Virus record (IMG/VR): IMGVR_UViG_3300007871_000068
Span: 1 to 34,384 of that record
From: a virus
DNA length: 34,384 nucleotides
Direction: 5' to 3' (one strand)
Positions 8,054 to 15,635 of this stretch are shown here, in pieces; the stretch's first letter is position 1; every line of letters begins with the position of its first letter. The notes beneath the pieces were generated by a model. It made no database searches, was not told where the DNA came from, and worked only from the letters and a program-made list of their open reading frames with translations. A program made the position numbers and the translations under genes.

Positions 8054-8833
8054 GTGGCTCTCAGTCTCGACCCAGCAACAAAGGTGATTACGATTCCGCA
8101 AGCAGATTTGACGTTTGTGTCGGGAACGTTGTACGAGCTGGATACTAATGCTTTTCGCCTAAATGTATTGGCGTTGATATCTAGTGAGCCTTATATCTGG
8201 ATGCCAGATGCCTATATCCACAATACTGAGGTAACTGTGGCAGGGACTACCTTTGCCCGCACCTTGGAATTTATCAATGGATATAGCGTAGAGTTTGAGA
8301 ACCTTTCCTATTCCGTGCGCCTTTCTGGTTCGAACAATAACATCTTTGATGTTGAAAATGGTATCCTAGTACAGAATCTTGTACAGGTTATTGCACAAAA
8401 CTCCGGTGGTCTAATCGTCAGTGTCCCAGCTCTCACAGCTCAGGAAACTGCGGACGCAGTATGGACCCCACCAGCTACCGATTACACAGACCCGCTAACT
8501 ATGGGCGGCAAGCTGTTCACAACCCTTGCTGCTTTGCCTACAGATACGCGAGATGCTGTTTGGACAGCCGCAACCACCTTGTACTCCGATGATACTAAGA
8601 TGGGCGGCAAGATTCTGGCAGACCTAACCGCCCTTCTTACTGCTCTTAGTGGCGGGGTGGATTTGTCACCTACGCAGACACTTCAGCTCAAAGAGATTTG
8701 GCAGGTTCTGGGCCTAGACCCAGCCAACGTGCTTACAGTATCCAAGACCCTACGAACAGCAGGTACAGCTGTTACACAAACAATCCAAGAGGATGTTCCA
8801 GTCGCAGGCTCGGTGCGCGTAACTAAGACATAA
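8054..8833 (+). CDS. phage virion/tail-associated structural protein with duplicated DAVWT segment, 259 aa
   Basis: GTG start with GGAGAAG at 8038-8044. The N-terminal 130 residues match from memory a widespread phage family: SLDPATKVITIP, LYELDTNAFRL, HNTEVTVAGTTFARTLEFINGYSVEFE, then a SGSNNNIFDV segment. It is usually annotated as a tail or virion structural protein. The C-terminal part holds two copies of a short repeat, DAVWT..(A/P)(A/P)T..Y.D...MGGK, at about residues 133-152 and 171-190, a type of repeat found in stalk regions of phage fibres. The function within the virion is not settled. Confidence 0.7.
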   Translation: MALSLDPATKVITIPQADLTFVSGTLYELDTNAFRLNVLALISSEPYIWMPDAYIHNTEVTVAGTTFARTLEFINGYSVEFENLSYSVRLSGSNNNIFDVENGILVQNLVQVIAQNSGGLIVSVPALTAQETADAVWTPPATDYTDPLTMGGKLFTTLAALPTDTRDAVWTAATTLYSDDTKMGGKILADLTALLTALSGGVDLSPTQTLQLKEIWQVLGLDPANVLTVSKTLRTAGTAVTQTIQEDVPVAGSVRVTKT

Positions 8834-9246
8834 TGGCTACCATAACTGTCATAGCTGACCCACTATCTATTGCTACCCATGGCCTACTTGATGGGTCGTT
8901 TGGTACGGCTATACGTGGTTGGATCATCTATGAGGAGATTCAAGACATCGTATCCGTTCCCCTGGCCCCAGGCTGGTGGGTTCGTAGAGACGAGACAGAG
9001 CAGTGGTACGGCCCCTTATCCTACAGGGATGCTAACCACCAGGCTAGAACTATGACCAAGCCTAAATACCTCACCAATGCTATTACCGTTGAGTATGCGC
9101 AGGTTGGTCAGGTTGTTGGCGCGCGTCCAGGGGATCCTTCCACCTTGCAGCCCGAGATGAAGGTTGTATACTTGTACGAGAACGGCAAGCAGTACCTTGG
9201 TGGCCGAATGGCCGAGTTCAACAAAGACAAGGTTCCGGTAACATGA
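8833..9246 (+). CDS. hypothetical virion-block protein, 137 aa
   Basis: The ATG overlaps the previous stop (TAATG) and the stop overlaps the RNase HII start (ATGA), so the three are translated together. The protein is beta-rich with many aromatic residues (GWWVRRDETEQWYGPLSY). It has no signal peptide or catalytic motif. Position suggests a further tail component; unrelated function is possible. Confidence 0.6.
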   Translation: MATITVIADPLSIATHGLLDGSFGTAIRGWIIYEEIQDIVSVPLAPGWWVRRDETEQWYGPLSYRDANHQARTMTKPKYLTNAITVEYAQVGQVVGARPGDPSTLQPEMKVVYLYENGKQYLGGRMAEFNKDKVPVT

Positions 9247-9896
9247 CAGCGGCTAAGGTATACGCCGACTACCAGACGTATGTAGACCTGCTTCTTGAGC
9301 AGAGGCCTACGCGCATCATTGGGTTTGACGAGACAGGCAATGGAGCTATAGCTGGTCCGCTGGCTGTAGGTGCATGCGCTCTTGAGCTTGACTTCTCAAA
9401 GAAGGTCAAAGACTCTAAGCGCTATTCTGATTCGTCCCGCCTAAAGGCGTATGCGATGGTGAAAGCCGAGTCTCTTAGTAGCAAGACGTTCTATGCGTAT
9501 CCTGATGCCATTCTGGAGCACGGACATGCGGCTTCTCTCACCGACCTTTACACACAAGCCCTTACATATATGTATGAGGAGTATGGAGACGCTGGGCTTT
9601 ACATCTTGGACGGAAACCAGGTTGTTCAGGGCCTAGACATCCCGCATACAGCTTTAGTGAAAGCCGATGACTTTATTCCAGCAGTGTCAGCCGCTTCTAT
9701 TGTGGCTAAGGTAGATCGTGATTATATTATGCAAAGCATACAGCCCGATCCCTGGCACTTTGAAAGGTCCAAAGGGTATCCGACCCCCGACCACCTTAGG
9801 GTGCTCGCTGCGAGGGGTCCTATAGAGGGCATACACAGAATGAATATCGAAAAGGTTCAGAAAGCCTTCGATAAAGTAGGATGGTACAAAGAATAA
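9243..9896 (+). CDS. rnhB: ribonuclease HII, with GNG in place of the GRG motif, 217 aa
   Basis: The order of RNase HII motifs is complete. GFDETGNGAIAGP supplies Asp29 and Glu30, KDSKRYSD follows, then ILDGN with Asp123, KADD with the fourth acidic position (Asp142), SAASIVAKVDRD, and the C-terminal KGYPTPDHLRVL...HRMN. The enzyme cleaves RNA in RNA-DNA hybrids at single ribonucleotides or primers. The canonical Gly-Arg-Gly that reads the 2'-hydroxyl is Gly32-Asn33-Gly34, an unusual change (RNase HIII has GKG). Length is normal for the family. It would remove primers or misincorporated ribonucleotides from phage DNA. Its presence among virion genes is odd. Confidence 0.88.
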   Translation: MTAAKVYADYQTYVDLLLEQRPTRIIGFDETGNGAIAGPLAVGACALELDFSKKVKDSKRYSDSSRLKAYAMVKAESLSSKTFYAYPDAILEHGHAASLTDLYTQALTYMYEEYGDAGLYILDGNQVVQGLDIPHTALVKADDFIPAVSAASIVAKVDRDYIMQSIQPDPWHFERSKGYPTPDHLRVLAARGPIEGIHRMNIEKVQKAFDKVGWYKE

Positions 9897-9900
9897 GACA

Positions 9901-10101
9901 ATGCAAAAGCCGATAGAACAAATCAAGCACGGAGACAAAATCCTTGCAGCAATGGAAGAAGAAGCCCTCTTCTTCGTTGAGGATATCCGCAGGGCTACTG
10001 GCTTAGACAAGAAAACTCTACAAAGTGCTCTGTCTAGGCTACTCAAGAACCGCTACCTATACAAGAATGATAGGGGCCAGTGGTTTAGGTTAGAGGACTA
10101 A
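9901..10101 (+). CDS. winged helix-turn-helix DNA-binding protein, 66 aa
   Basis: Residues 8-60 show a compact winged-helix pattern: helix 1 (IKHGDKILAAM), helix 2 (FVEDIRRATG), recognition helix (DKKTLQSALSRLLKNRYL) and a wing (YKNDRGQWFRL). This resembles MarR- or replication-regulator-like wHTH domains. It consists of the DNA-binding domain alone, so it may act as a small repressor or activator. One possible target is the promoter at 3518-3546 or 19282-19310; that is inference. Confidence 0.7.
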   Translation: MQKPIEQIKHGDKILAAMEEEALFFVEDIRRATGLDKKTLQSALSRLLKNRYLYKNDRGQWFRLED

Positions 10102-10114
10102 GAGTAGGGACAAC

Positions 10115-11086
10115 ATGGGGAAAAAGATATCACTATACGGTGTGGAGGACTGGTCCTCTGGTCACCATTTGGCCGCGTTAGAAGCTTACATCGCTAAGGG
10201 GCACTCGTGCGCCACCAACAGCGTGCAAACAGCTGTACAAGCGTGCCTTGAGCTTTTGGGTACCCGGTCTTCTATAGTTCCGGTTATCCTTCCAGTAACA
10301 GCTCCGCCCGACACCTTAGCTGGTGTGCTGAGAGCGGGAGCACACCCTATGCTTCTGGACATTGATGAGGACACTCTTCAAATGGATCCAGCACAGCTCA
10401 GGGATGCCATAGCTTTGTTGGCTGAGGATGAGAGGGTGCCAATTGTCCTTTTCAATCGGCCATTTGGCAGTCCTGTTTCGCCAGACTTGCTGGTGCAGGT
10501 AGACGAGCTATGCTCTATTTGTGACTCGCGCCTGGTTCCCCACCCTGATTTGGTGGAGGAGGACCTGCCCGCAGTGTTCAATATCTTTGACCTGACACCG
10601 ATTTGTGGCAATGGAGCAGTAGTTGTTCATGCCTTCCCCAAGCAGATGGCACAGCTCAGAGCCGTCAGAAACGGGCCTATGGGCCTCGCTGGGGCACTCT
10701 CCGAGGTCCAAGCCAAGAACGTATTGGCTCACCTAAAGAGCTACCCACTTGAGATAAGTCTTTATAAGAGCATGGTTTGTAGCTATCTTGAAGAGCCAGA
10801 AGCTCCAGAGCATCTATTGCATAGCAAATGGCCCGCTCCCCTGTGGTTCCGAGTTCCTAATGCTCGCAAAGCCGTGGCCCAACTGGCTTCCTATGGTATT
10901 GAAGCAGCGGTGGGCCTAACTCCTCTATACATCCTTGAAGAGGTTAGGAATAGGTACCAAGAGGAGCCTGAGTATCCTGTAGCCGATAAGCTACAGAACA
11001 GTTTTGTATGTGTCCCAACCCACCAGAATGTGCAGGGCCACGAGAAGAAGATTATCCAGCACATCAACGAGGTACAAAGTGAGTAA
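10115..11086 (+). CDS. DegT/DnrJ/EryC1-type aminotransferase fold, lacking the PLP lysine, 323 aa
   Basis: AGGGAC upstream of ATG. The DegT/StrS sugar-aminotransferase layout is visible: NSVQTAVQACLELLG, the 'DTLAGVLRAGAHPMLLDID..TLQMDP' strand-helix pattern (split here), NRPFGSP, and the late FNIFDL...GNGAVVV at 155-170 followed by RAVRNG. In active members a Lys binds PLP inside the stretch equivalent to 155-165; here it reads FNIFDLTPICG with no Lys. The protein is also somewhat short (350-400 is usual). It could be a pseudo-enzyme or ligand-binding protein. It may pair with the equally degenerate SDR-like protein at 2453. Confidence 0.7.
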   Translation: MGKKISLYGVEDWSSGHHLAALEAYIAKGHSCATNSVQTAVQACLELLGTRSSIVPVILPVTAPPDTLAGVLRAGAHPMLLDIDEDTLQMDPAQLRDAIALLAEDERVPIVLFNRPFGSPVSPDLLVQVDELCSICDSRLVPHPDLVEEDLPAVFNIFDLTPICGNGAVVVHAFPKQMAQLRAVRNGPMGLAGALSEVQAKNVLAHLKSYPLEISLYKSMVCSYLEEPEAPEHLLHSKWPAPLWFRVPNARKAVAQLASYGIEAAVGLTPLYILEEVRNRYQEEPEYPVADKLQNSFVCVPTHQNVQGHEKKIIQHINEVQSE

Positions 11087-11900
11087 GAAGAACGTAGCTG
11101 TCCATATGCCCGAGATGATCCCTACGGAGCTTCTCACAGAGCACCCCCGAAACTCTAATAAGCAGTCTAAGCACATGTTTAAACAACTTAGGGAATCCAT
11201 TCGGGAACAAGGATTTGATGAGACCCTTACCGTGGTTCCCCGAGATGACGGGAATGATGGGTATTGGATCGTGGCAGGAAACCATCGCTTCCGAGCTGGG
11301 GTAGCAGAGGGAATGGATGAGTTCCCCGGTGTGGTCCGAAAGGATTGGGATGCCGTGCAGCAGCAGATTGAGATAGTTCGCAGAAACTATGTTCGTGGCG
11401 CAATCGACAAAGATGCTTTCACCATCGCTGTCAACGCTTTGTCCGCCGAGCAAGAGGTTACGGTAGCTGAGATCCGAGAGGCTATGGGCTTTGAGGACAC
11501 TGAGGCATTCCTTGACTACTACAAGGAAGAGAACGAGCGCCAAGAGAGAGCTATGGCTGCAGCAGTCGAGCACCGCAGTAGCGCACCCGCTATCAACATG
11601 ATTGATGACATGGGACTCGTGCTGTCCACAATCTTCGAGGAGCACGGGGACACAGTTCCTTACAGCTTTCTCATCTTCCCCGCCGGGGGTAGATCCCACA
11701 TGTTTTGTGCAGCTACACCCGCTTTGGTGCGTAGCCTCACATCTGTAGCTGAGTATTGTATCGCAAATCACCTGGATATCAACGTTGTTTTGGGCGGATT
11801 GCTCACGATTGGCATAGATACCAGCGGTATGATAGGCTCTAAGGAAGTAATTGAGGCGGGCTCCGTGGACCTGGACAAGGAACCTAAAGAAGAGTTCTAA
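11079..11900 (+). CDS. ParB/Srx-like nuclease-domain protein, 273 aa
   Basis: GTG at 11079 is preferred because CGAGG lies 6 bases upstream and it overlaps the previous stop by 8 bases (GTGAGTAA). Residues 10-110 match the ParB-like domain: IPTELLTEHPRNSN, LRESIREQGFDETLTVVP, GYWIVAGNHRFRAG (the G-x-H-R motif), then IEIVRRNYVRG. Residues 115-165 could be a helix-turn-helix part. The C-terminal 80 residues are not recognised. In phages such proteins are found near terminase genes and may act in DNA binding, nicking or packaging. The upstream position to TerL fits that. Confidence 0.75.
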   Translation: MSKKNVAVHMPEMIPTELLTEHPRNSNKQSKHMFKQLRESIREQGFDETLTVVPRDDGNDGYWIVAGNHRFRAGVAEGMDEFPGVVRKDWDAVQQQIEIVRRNYVRGAIDKDAFTIAVNALSAEQEVTVAEIREAMGFEDTEAFLDYYKEENERQERAMAAAVEHRSSAPAINMIDDMGLVLSTIFEEHGDTVPYSFLIFPAGGRSHMFCAATPALVRSLTSVAEYCIANHLDINVVLGGLLTIGIDTSGMIGSKEVIEAGSVDLDKEPKEEF

Positions 11901-12121
11901 TGAAACGATACCAAAACTGCTCCTGGCCCGTAAAGCTATGGCGCTGCCGATGGCACCTCCTTAGGCCCTTCTGGGCTATCAGGTTCTACTGGTACAGCGA
12001 TAAGAGGACCACGACCTTCTCTGATGCGTGGAGCTATGCTCATGGCTGGGCTCACTACTGCATGGAGTGGTGGTACACCCACGATGAGGTCCGAGATCAA
12101 ATGAAAGACAAGTTTAGATGA
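11900..12121 (+). CDS. hypothetical Trp/Tyr-rich basic protein, 73 aa
   Basis: Begins in a TAATG overlap and ends in an ATGA overlap with terminase. It is very rich in Trp (9), Tyr, His and Arg, e.g. KLWRCRWHLLRPFWAIRFYWY, followed by an HGWAHYCMEWWYTH segment that could bind metal. No membrane stretch is long enough to be convincing. Its position just before TerL suggests a small packaging or DNA-binding accessory. Confidence 0.6.
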   Translation: MKRYQNCSWPVKLWRCRWHLLRPFWAIRFYWYSDKRTTTFSDAWSYAHGWAHYCMEWWYTHDEVRDQMKDKFR

Positions 12122-13851
12122 CCGTAGAGATACATACTCCGAGCCCTATTATTAGGCCAGAGGACATCACAATGGACGACCTTAGAAACCTTTCTAAGGA
12201 CTCGTTTCCGCTGTGGTGCCTGGCTCATGGAGCTGAGGTCGATAACAACCCTGTGGAGTTCGAACACCATAGGTATCTCCTACCTGTCTATGCAGACCAG
12301 TCCAATGAGGTCGTGCTCGCTAAAGCAGCACAGCTTGGAGCTACTGTTTGGATGATGCTCCGCATCCTGTGGTGGCTGCACGCTCACCCAGGGCGTAAAG
12401 CAGGGCTGTACATGCCCAATAAGGAGCTTGTGGACAACACCTCCGCCGACCGTCTCACCCCGCTCATGCAGTCTGTGCCTCCTATTCGTGAGATATCTGA
12501 TGTGAACGACAAGCTGGGCCTACGAAAGGTTGGGAAGTCGTCTTTCTACCTCTTACACCTGGGGGGTAAGTCAGCAAAGGACTCCGTGCCTTTGGACTAC
12601 GTTAGCTTCGACGAGATTCGTCTCTGTAGTGACAAGGATATCGACCAGACGATGGAACGTATCGCTCACTCACCCTACAAGATGAAGCTATTCGCTTCTA
12701 CTACAGGTTTACCAGGGTCGAACATCGACATGCGGTTCAACCTGGGCCGCCAGTATACGTGGCAAGCCAAGTGTGGCTGCCCCGATGGCTGCAACTTAGC
12801 CAGAACATTCCCTGACTGCATCGTTCCTGATGACCCAAGGCGACCCGGTGAGGTCTACCTTCGCTGCCCCAAGTGCAAGTACGAGATCAAGAACCCTCAG
12901 AACGGGCGCTATGAGTCTCACAACCCAGGGGCAGACTACAACAGCTACCATGTGTCCCAGCTGGTGTCCAGGTTCATTACTCCTAAAGAGATTTGGGACT
13001 TCTGGAAGAGAACCACTAACCGTGCTGAGTTCTACAATGCTAAACTGGGCCTTCCCTACGTGGATGCCGAGAACATGGGCATTACCCTGCCGCTCCTCAA
13101 AGCTGCCGTGGATGATAGCCTCCCGTGGGCCGAGCCCCGGAAGCAGGCAAGCAAGTGTGCTATGGGCGTTGACCAGGGCGCTGGTTACTTGATGGTGACT
13201 ATCTCTGATCTGAAGGAAGGTAAGAAGCGCATACGCCACGTTGAGATCATCGAGCAGCACAACCCCGCCTATCGTGGCCCTGAGGGGGAGATCCTTAGCC
13301 CCTTCAACCGTTTGGGAGAGCTAATGCATGAGTTCAATATAGGATTGGCTGTGGTGGATTACATGCCTAACACAAATGATGCCCTACAATTCGCTCGTCA
13401 GTTCCCAGGGCGCGTATTCCTCGCCTACTACTCCAGGGATGCCAAGGAAGTTGTGCAGTGGAACGACAAGAAGCAATACAAGGATACGATTCGGAAAGCT
13501 GGGCCTTTTCTCAAGTTCAAGCACACCTGTCAGATAGGTAGGTTCCCCTCCCTGGATTATATGTTCGGTGAGTTGAAGTCGGGTGCTTATGTCATACCTG
13601 ACCCCGAGCGCCTACGTCAAATGGCTTACGATGAGAAGACCAACATCTTGGTTCCAATGGCTCCTTGTCAGCTTTTGTTCAACCACCTCACCCGCCTGGT
13701 GAAGCAGTGGCACGAAACGAACGAAGAGACAGGTGATGGAAAATGGCAGTGGGTCTACGCAGGAGGAGATCCTCATTTGGCTCACTCGCTTAACTACTGT
13801 AACGTTGCGTTAGAGCGAATGAAGAGACAAACCCTCTTCACATTCGCCTAA
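12118..13851 (+). CDS. terL: terminase large subunit, GpA family, 577 aa
   Basis: This is the ATP-driven DNA-packaging motor and nuclease. The Walker A-like motif KAAQLGATVW (69-78) is of the deviant GpA type. Walker B is YVSFDE (161-166), followed by a motif III-like ASTTG at 193-197. Cysteines at 219, 221, 225, 250 and 253 form the zinc-binding insert typical of GpA (CPKC at 250-253). The RNase H-like nuclease domain begins GVDQG (Asp352) and VVDYMP (Asp414). Length is close to the family's usual size. It begins in an ATGA overlap with the small gene before it. The phage probably packages by a lambda-A-like mechanism. No small subunit is adjacent; see 18421-19044. Confidence 0.9.
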   Translation: MTVEIHTPSPIIRPEDITMDDLRNLSKDSFPLWCLAHGAEVDNNPVEFEHHRYLLPVYADQSNEVVLAKAAQLGATVWMMLRILWWLHAHPGRKAGLYMPNKELVDNTSADRLTPLMQSVPPIREISDVNDKLGLRKVGKSSFYLLHLGGKSAKDSVPLDYVSFDEIRLCSDKDIDQTMERIAHSPYKMKLFASTTGLPGSNIDMRFNLGRQYTWQAKCGCPDGCNLARTFPDCIVPDDPRRPGEVYLRCPKCKYEIKNPQNGRYESHNPGADYNSYHVSQLVSRFITPKEIWDFWKRTTNRAEFYNAKLGLPYVDAENMGITLPLLKAAVDDSLPWAEPRKQASKCAMGVDQGAGYLMVTISDLKEGKKRIRHVEIIEQHNPAYRGPEGEILSPFNRLGELMHEFNIGLAVVDYMPNTNDALQFARQFPGRVFLAYYSRDAKEVVQWNDKKQYKDTIRKAGPFLKFKHTCQIGRFPSLDYMFGELKSGAYVIPDPERLRQMAYDEKTNILVPMAPCQLLFNHLTRLVKQWHETNEETGDGKWQWVYAGGDPHLAHSLNYCNVALERMKRQTLFTFA

Positions 13852-13869
13852 ACAAAGGGGATTTGTACC

Positions 13870-14112
13870 GTGCCATATATCAAACAAGAAGACAGACTAC
13901 CAATACCAGAAATGATTCCTGAGTCTGCAGGAGACCTAAACTACCTTTTCACTAAGCTCATACAAGAGTACATTGACGAGCGAGGTGGATTGAGCTATGC
14001 TATAATTAACGAAGTAGTAGGTGTTCTCGAATGCGCCAAGCTAGAGCTGTATAGGCGGCTAGCGGCACCTTACGAAGACGAAAAGAGAGAGCTGAATGGG
14101 GATGTCTACTGA
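13870..14112 (+). CDS. DUF6899-like conserved phage protein, 80 aa
   Basis: GTG start with AAAGGGGAT upstream. The sequence begins MPYIKQEDR and contains AGDLNYLFTKLI, SYAIINEVVGVLECAKLELYRR and a C-terminal PYEDEKRELNGDVY. I recognise this pattern from a small conserved family often near phage terminase or replication genes; the DUF number is from memory. No function is established. It is probably a helical cytoplasmic protein. Confidence 0.7.
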   Translation: MPYIKQEDRLPIPEMIPESAGDLNYLFTKLIQEYIDERGGLSYAIINEVVGVLECAKLELYRRLAAPYEDEKRELNGDVY

Positions 14113-14120
14113 ACATCCCC
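14098..14120 (+). other. perfect 8-bp stem-loop carrying the stop codon in its loop
   Basis: GGGGATGT (14098-14105) pairs with ACATCCCC (14113-14120); the loop CTACTGA includes the TGA stop of the upstream gene. No U-tract follows, so it is more likely an RNA-stability or translation-spacing element than a terminator. Confidence 0.5.
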
Positions 14121-14189
14121 CCAGTGCCCCATCTACAACACCTCTTTCCCGGCCCTACAAGGGGTCATACAGCGGACTATAAGCCCACC

Positions 14190-14468
14190 ATGACCTCCAC
14201 CCCCTTCAAGCCCAAATCGGCCCCTAAGAAGGCCCCGAGTGTTACTCTTACCCAAGAGGAAGAAACCTGCAACCGTCTCCTAGACGAGGTTAGGAGCCTT
14301 CACAGACAGCTTTATGAGGTTCGCTTTGAGGTGAACAAGGCTGGACCTGACTTTGACAGAATGTCTGTAGTAGGTGGTGTTCAGAAGATCACGAAAGATA
14401 TGCGCGAAGCACAAGCTAACGTCCGTAAGCTCGAAAAAGAGCTGGACAAGATGATAAAGAATTCCTAG
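14190..14468 (+). CDS. hypothetical coiled-coil protein, 92 aa
   Basis: The start is uncertain: ATG at 14190 gives 92 aa, and an in-frame GTG at 14124 would add 22 Pro/His-rich residues; neither has a clear Shine-Dalgarno. The N-terminus is Pro/Lys-rich (KPKSAPKKAP). Residues about 25-90 are a charged coiled coil ending in KLEKELDKMIKNS. Unknown function; it sits between terminase and the lipoprotein. Confidence 0.6.
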   Translation: MTSTPFKPKSAPKKAPSVTLTQEEETCNRLLDEVRSLHRQLYEVRFEVNKAGPDFDRMSVVGGVQKITKDMREAQANVRKLEKELDKMIKNS

Positions 14469-14484
14469 AGGAGAGATAGATAAG

Positions 14485-14970
14485 ATGAGACTGTTACAAA
14501 TACTAGCTCTTTCATTTTTGGTGTTAGCTGCTGGCTGCCCCAAAGAGAAGCGAGCCCTAAACATTGCGAGAAAGTCCGTTGAGATTTCAGCGCAGACTGT
14601 TCAACTTGCTGACCTACAGGTTAGCTTTCTTTACCAAGATGCAGCAGAGACTTGTCTCGCGTCTTGGGACACCCGCGCCTCCTACGATGCTTGTATCGCG
14701 AAGTGGGACAAGACCGTACTAGCCGTCAACGCGATGAAGATCTCTCTTCTATCGCTGGAGACCGCTCTGGACGCATGGGAAGCTGGTAGCCCCAACGGAA
14801 GAGACAATCTTCTAGGTGCTGCGGCATGCTTCGTTGAAACCATGGTAAACGTTCAAAGCTTGTTAGCTGTTCTGGGAACAGATGTTCCTGCCATTAACCA
14901 AGGCCTCGCTACTGTATCCGGCATGTTCGGTGAAGGTGGCATTGCCTGCCCACAAGGAGTTACACCATGA
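14485..14970 (+). CDS. phage-encoded lipoprotein, 161 aa
   Basis: GGAGAG precedes the ATG. Residues 1-18 are a type II signal peptide: basic start, a hydrophobic core, and lipobox LAAGC with Cys18. The mature part is mostly helical with paired Cys (ETCLASW..., YDACIAKW) that may form disulfides in the periplasm. It would be anchored in the envelope of a Gram-negative host. Candidate roles are lysis (outer spanin-like), receptor masking or superinfection exclusion; none is shown. A 61-aa gene overlaps its stop (ATGA). Confidence 0.75.
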   Translation: MRLLQILALSFLVLAAGCPKEKRALNIARKSVEISAQTVQLADLQVSFLYQDAAETCLASWDTRASYDACIAKWDKTVLAVNAMKISLLSLETALDAWEAGSPNGRDNLLGAAACFVETMVNVQSLLAVLGTDVPAINQGLATVSGMFGEGGIACPQGVTP

Positions 14971-15152
14971 ATTGGTCATCAGTAACTAAAATCATCCCAT
15001 CCGTTATCTCGTTCGTAGGTAGCATGATTGGTACCCGCAAGCGCCCACCTAAGAGAGCCGACGAGATCCTAGGCGGTGCTGACGAGCTTACAGAGTCCCA
15101 GAAAGCAAAGGCCGCTGCAGATGCTGCAGCTGATGCTAAATTCGGCAAGTAA
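14967..15152 (+). CDS. small hydrophobic-N-terminus protein, 61 aa
   Basis: ATGA overlap with the lipoprotein gene. Residues 5-22 (SVTKIIPSVISFVGSMIG) form a moderately hydrophobic, possibly amphipathic helix. They are followed by a basic patch (TRKRPPKR) and an Ala/Lys-rich helix. It may associate with the membrane together with the lipoprotein. A holin or inner-spanin role is conceivable, but the hydrophobic segment is weak. Confidence 0.6.
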   Translation: MNWSSVTKIIPSVISFVGSMIGTRKRPPKRADEILGGADELTESQKAKAAADAAADAKFGK

Positions 15153-15220
15153 TGCTGCGTAAGACGATCCTGTCAGCTATACTAAAGACTCACTCTTTAC
15201 CAACACAGGAGAACCCTTAA
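15152..15220 (+). CDS. possible 22-aa peptide
   Basis: A frame of 22 codons sits exactly between two TAATG junctions: its ATG overlaps the previous stop and its TAA overlaps the next ATG. The sequence is basic and hydrophobic (MLRKTILSAILKTH). The perfect chaining favours translation, but it may only be a leader with the Shine-Dalgarno of the next gene embedded. Confidence 0.4.
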   Translation: MLRKTILSAILKTHSLPTQENP

Positions 15221-15327
15221 TGCGGCTCACAACCAAAGATAAGATCGTAATGGTCTTCGTTCCCATTCTATCAACTGTGGGACTATATGCAGCTCTTGCT
15301 TACAAACACCTCTGGTGGCCCTTCTAA
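15220..15327 (+). CDS. single-span membrane mini-protein, 35 aa
   Basis: Strong Shine-Dalgarno AGGAGA at 15207-15212. The peptide MRLTTKDKIVMVFVPI... has a basic N-terminus and one transmembrane helix from about residue 8 to 27, ending KHLWWPF. It lies in a run of tiny membrane genes at the end of the plus-strand unit. A lysis or membrane-modifying role is plausible but unproven. Confidence 0.6.
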   Translation: MRLTTKDKIVMVFVPILSTVGLYAALAYKHLWWPF

Positions 15328-15423
15328 ATGCTCATAGGAGACATCGTAACTTTCTTAACATGCTTAATCTTTGCCCCACCCTTTGTAGTGTGGGCTATTC
15401 ACCACCTCAGTAGGAAGAAATGA
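15328..15423 (+). CDS. single-span membrane mini-protein, 31 aa
   Basis: The ATG directly follows the previous stop. Residues 3-24 (IGDIVTFLTCLIFAPPFVVW) are one hydrophobic helix with a Pro pair, followed by a basic end HHLSRKK. Topology would be N-out/C-in by the positive-inside rule. No family recognised. Confidence 0.5.
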   Translation: MLIGDIVTFLTCLIFAPPFVVWAIHHLSRKK

Positions 15424-15425
15424 TT

Positions 15426-15581
15426 ATGACAAACATCTTTATTGACATTCTCGGAGAGACCGAGGACGAGCCAAAAGAGAAGAGGGTAGCCGAGCCAGTG
15501 CCTGTAGCCAGGCCCGACCGCCAACTCAGAAAGCAAGTAATCAATATTGATGGTGAGGTTATTGACGACCCTTACGCTTAG
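15426..15581 (+). CDS. small charged protein, 51 aa, last gene of the plus-strand unit
   Basis: ATG at 15426 has AGGAAG (15412-15417) 8 bases upstream; an ATG at 15420 that overlaps the previous stop is too close to it. The protein begins MTNIFIDILGETEDE and ends IDGEVIDDPYA, with a basic, Pro-rich middle. No function recognised. The terminator begins 14 bases after its stop. Confidence 0.6.
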   Translation: MTNIFIDILGETEDEPKEKRVAEPVPVARPDRQLRKQVINIDGEVIDDPYA

Positions 15582-15595
15582 ACACCCGACAAGAC

Positions 15596-15630
15596 AAAAA
15601 GGCCCCTAGGATCACTCCTAGGGGCCTTTT
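15596..15630. terminator. bidirectional intrinsic terminator between convergent units
   Basis: A perfect 11-bp stem GGCCCCTAGGA / TCCTAGGGGCC (15601-15611 and 15616-15626) with a TCAC tetraloop is flanked by five A on the left and four T on the right. It can therefore stop transcription in both directions. It lies 14 bases after the last plus-strand gene and just before the end of the last minus-strand gene. Confidence 0.95.
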
Positions 15631-15635
15631 CCAAT

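Noticed and set aside
13973-14006. TTGACG and TATAAT inside the DUF6899-like gene as a promoter
   Set aside because: Spacing is 22 bases, well outside the usual 16-18.
14485-15152. Lipoprotein and 61-aa protein as a classic outer/inner spanin pair
   Set aside because: Gene order and sizes are wrong for a spanin pair and the 61-aa protein lacks a clear transmembrane segment; left as an open possibility.
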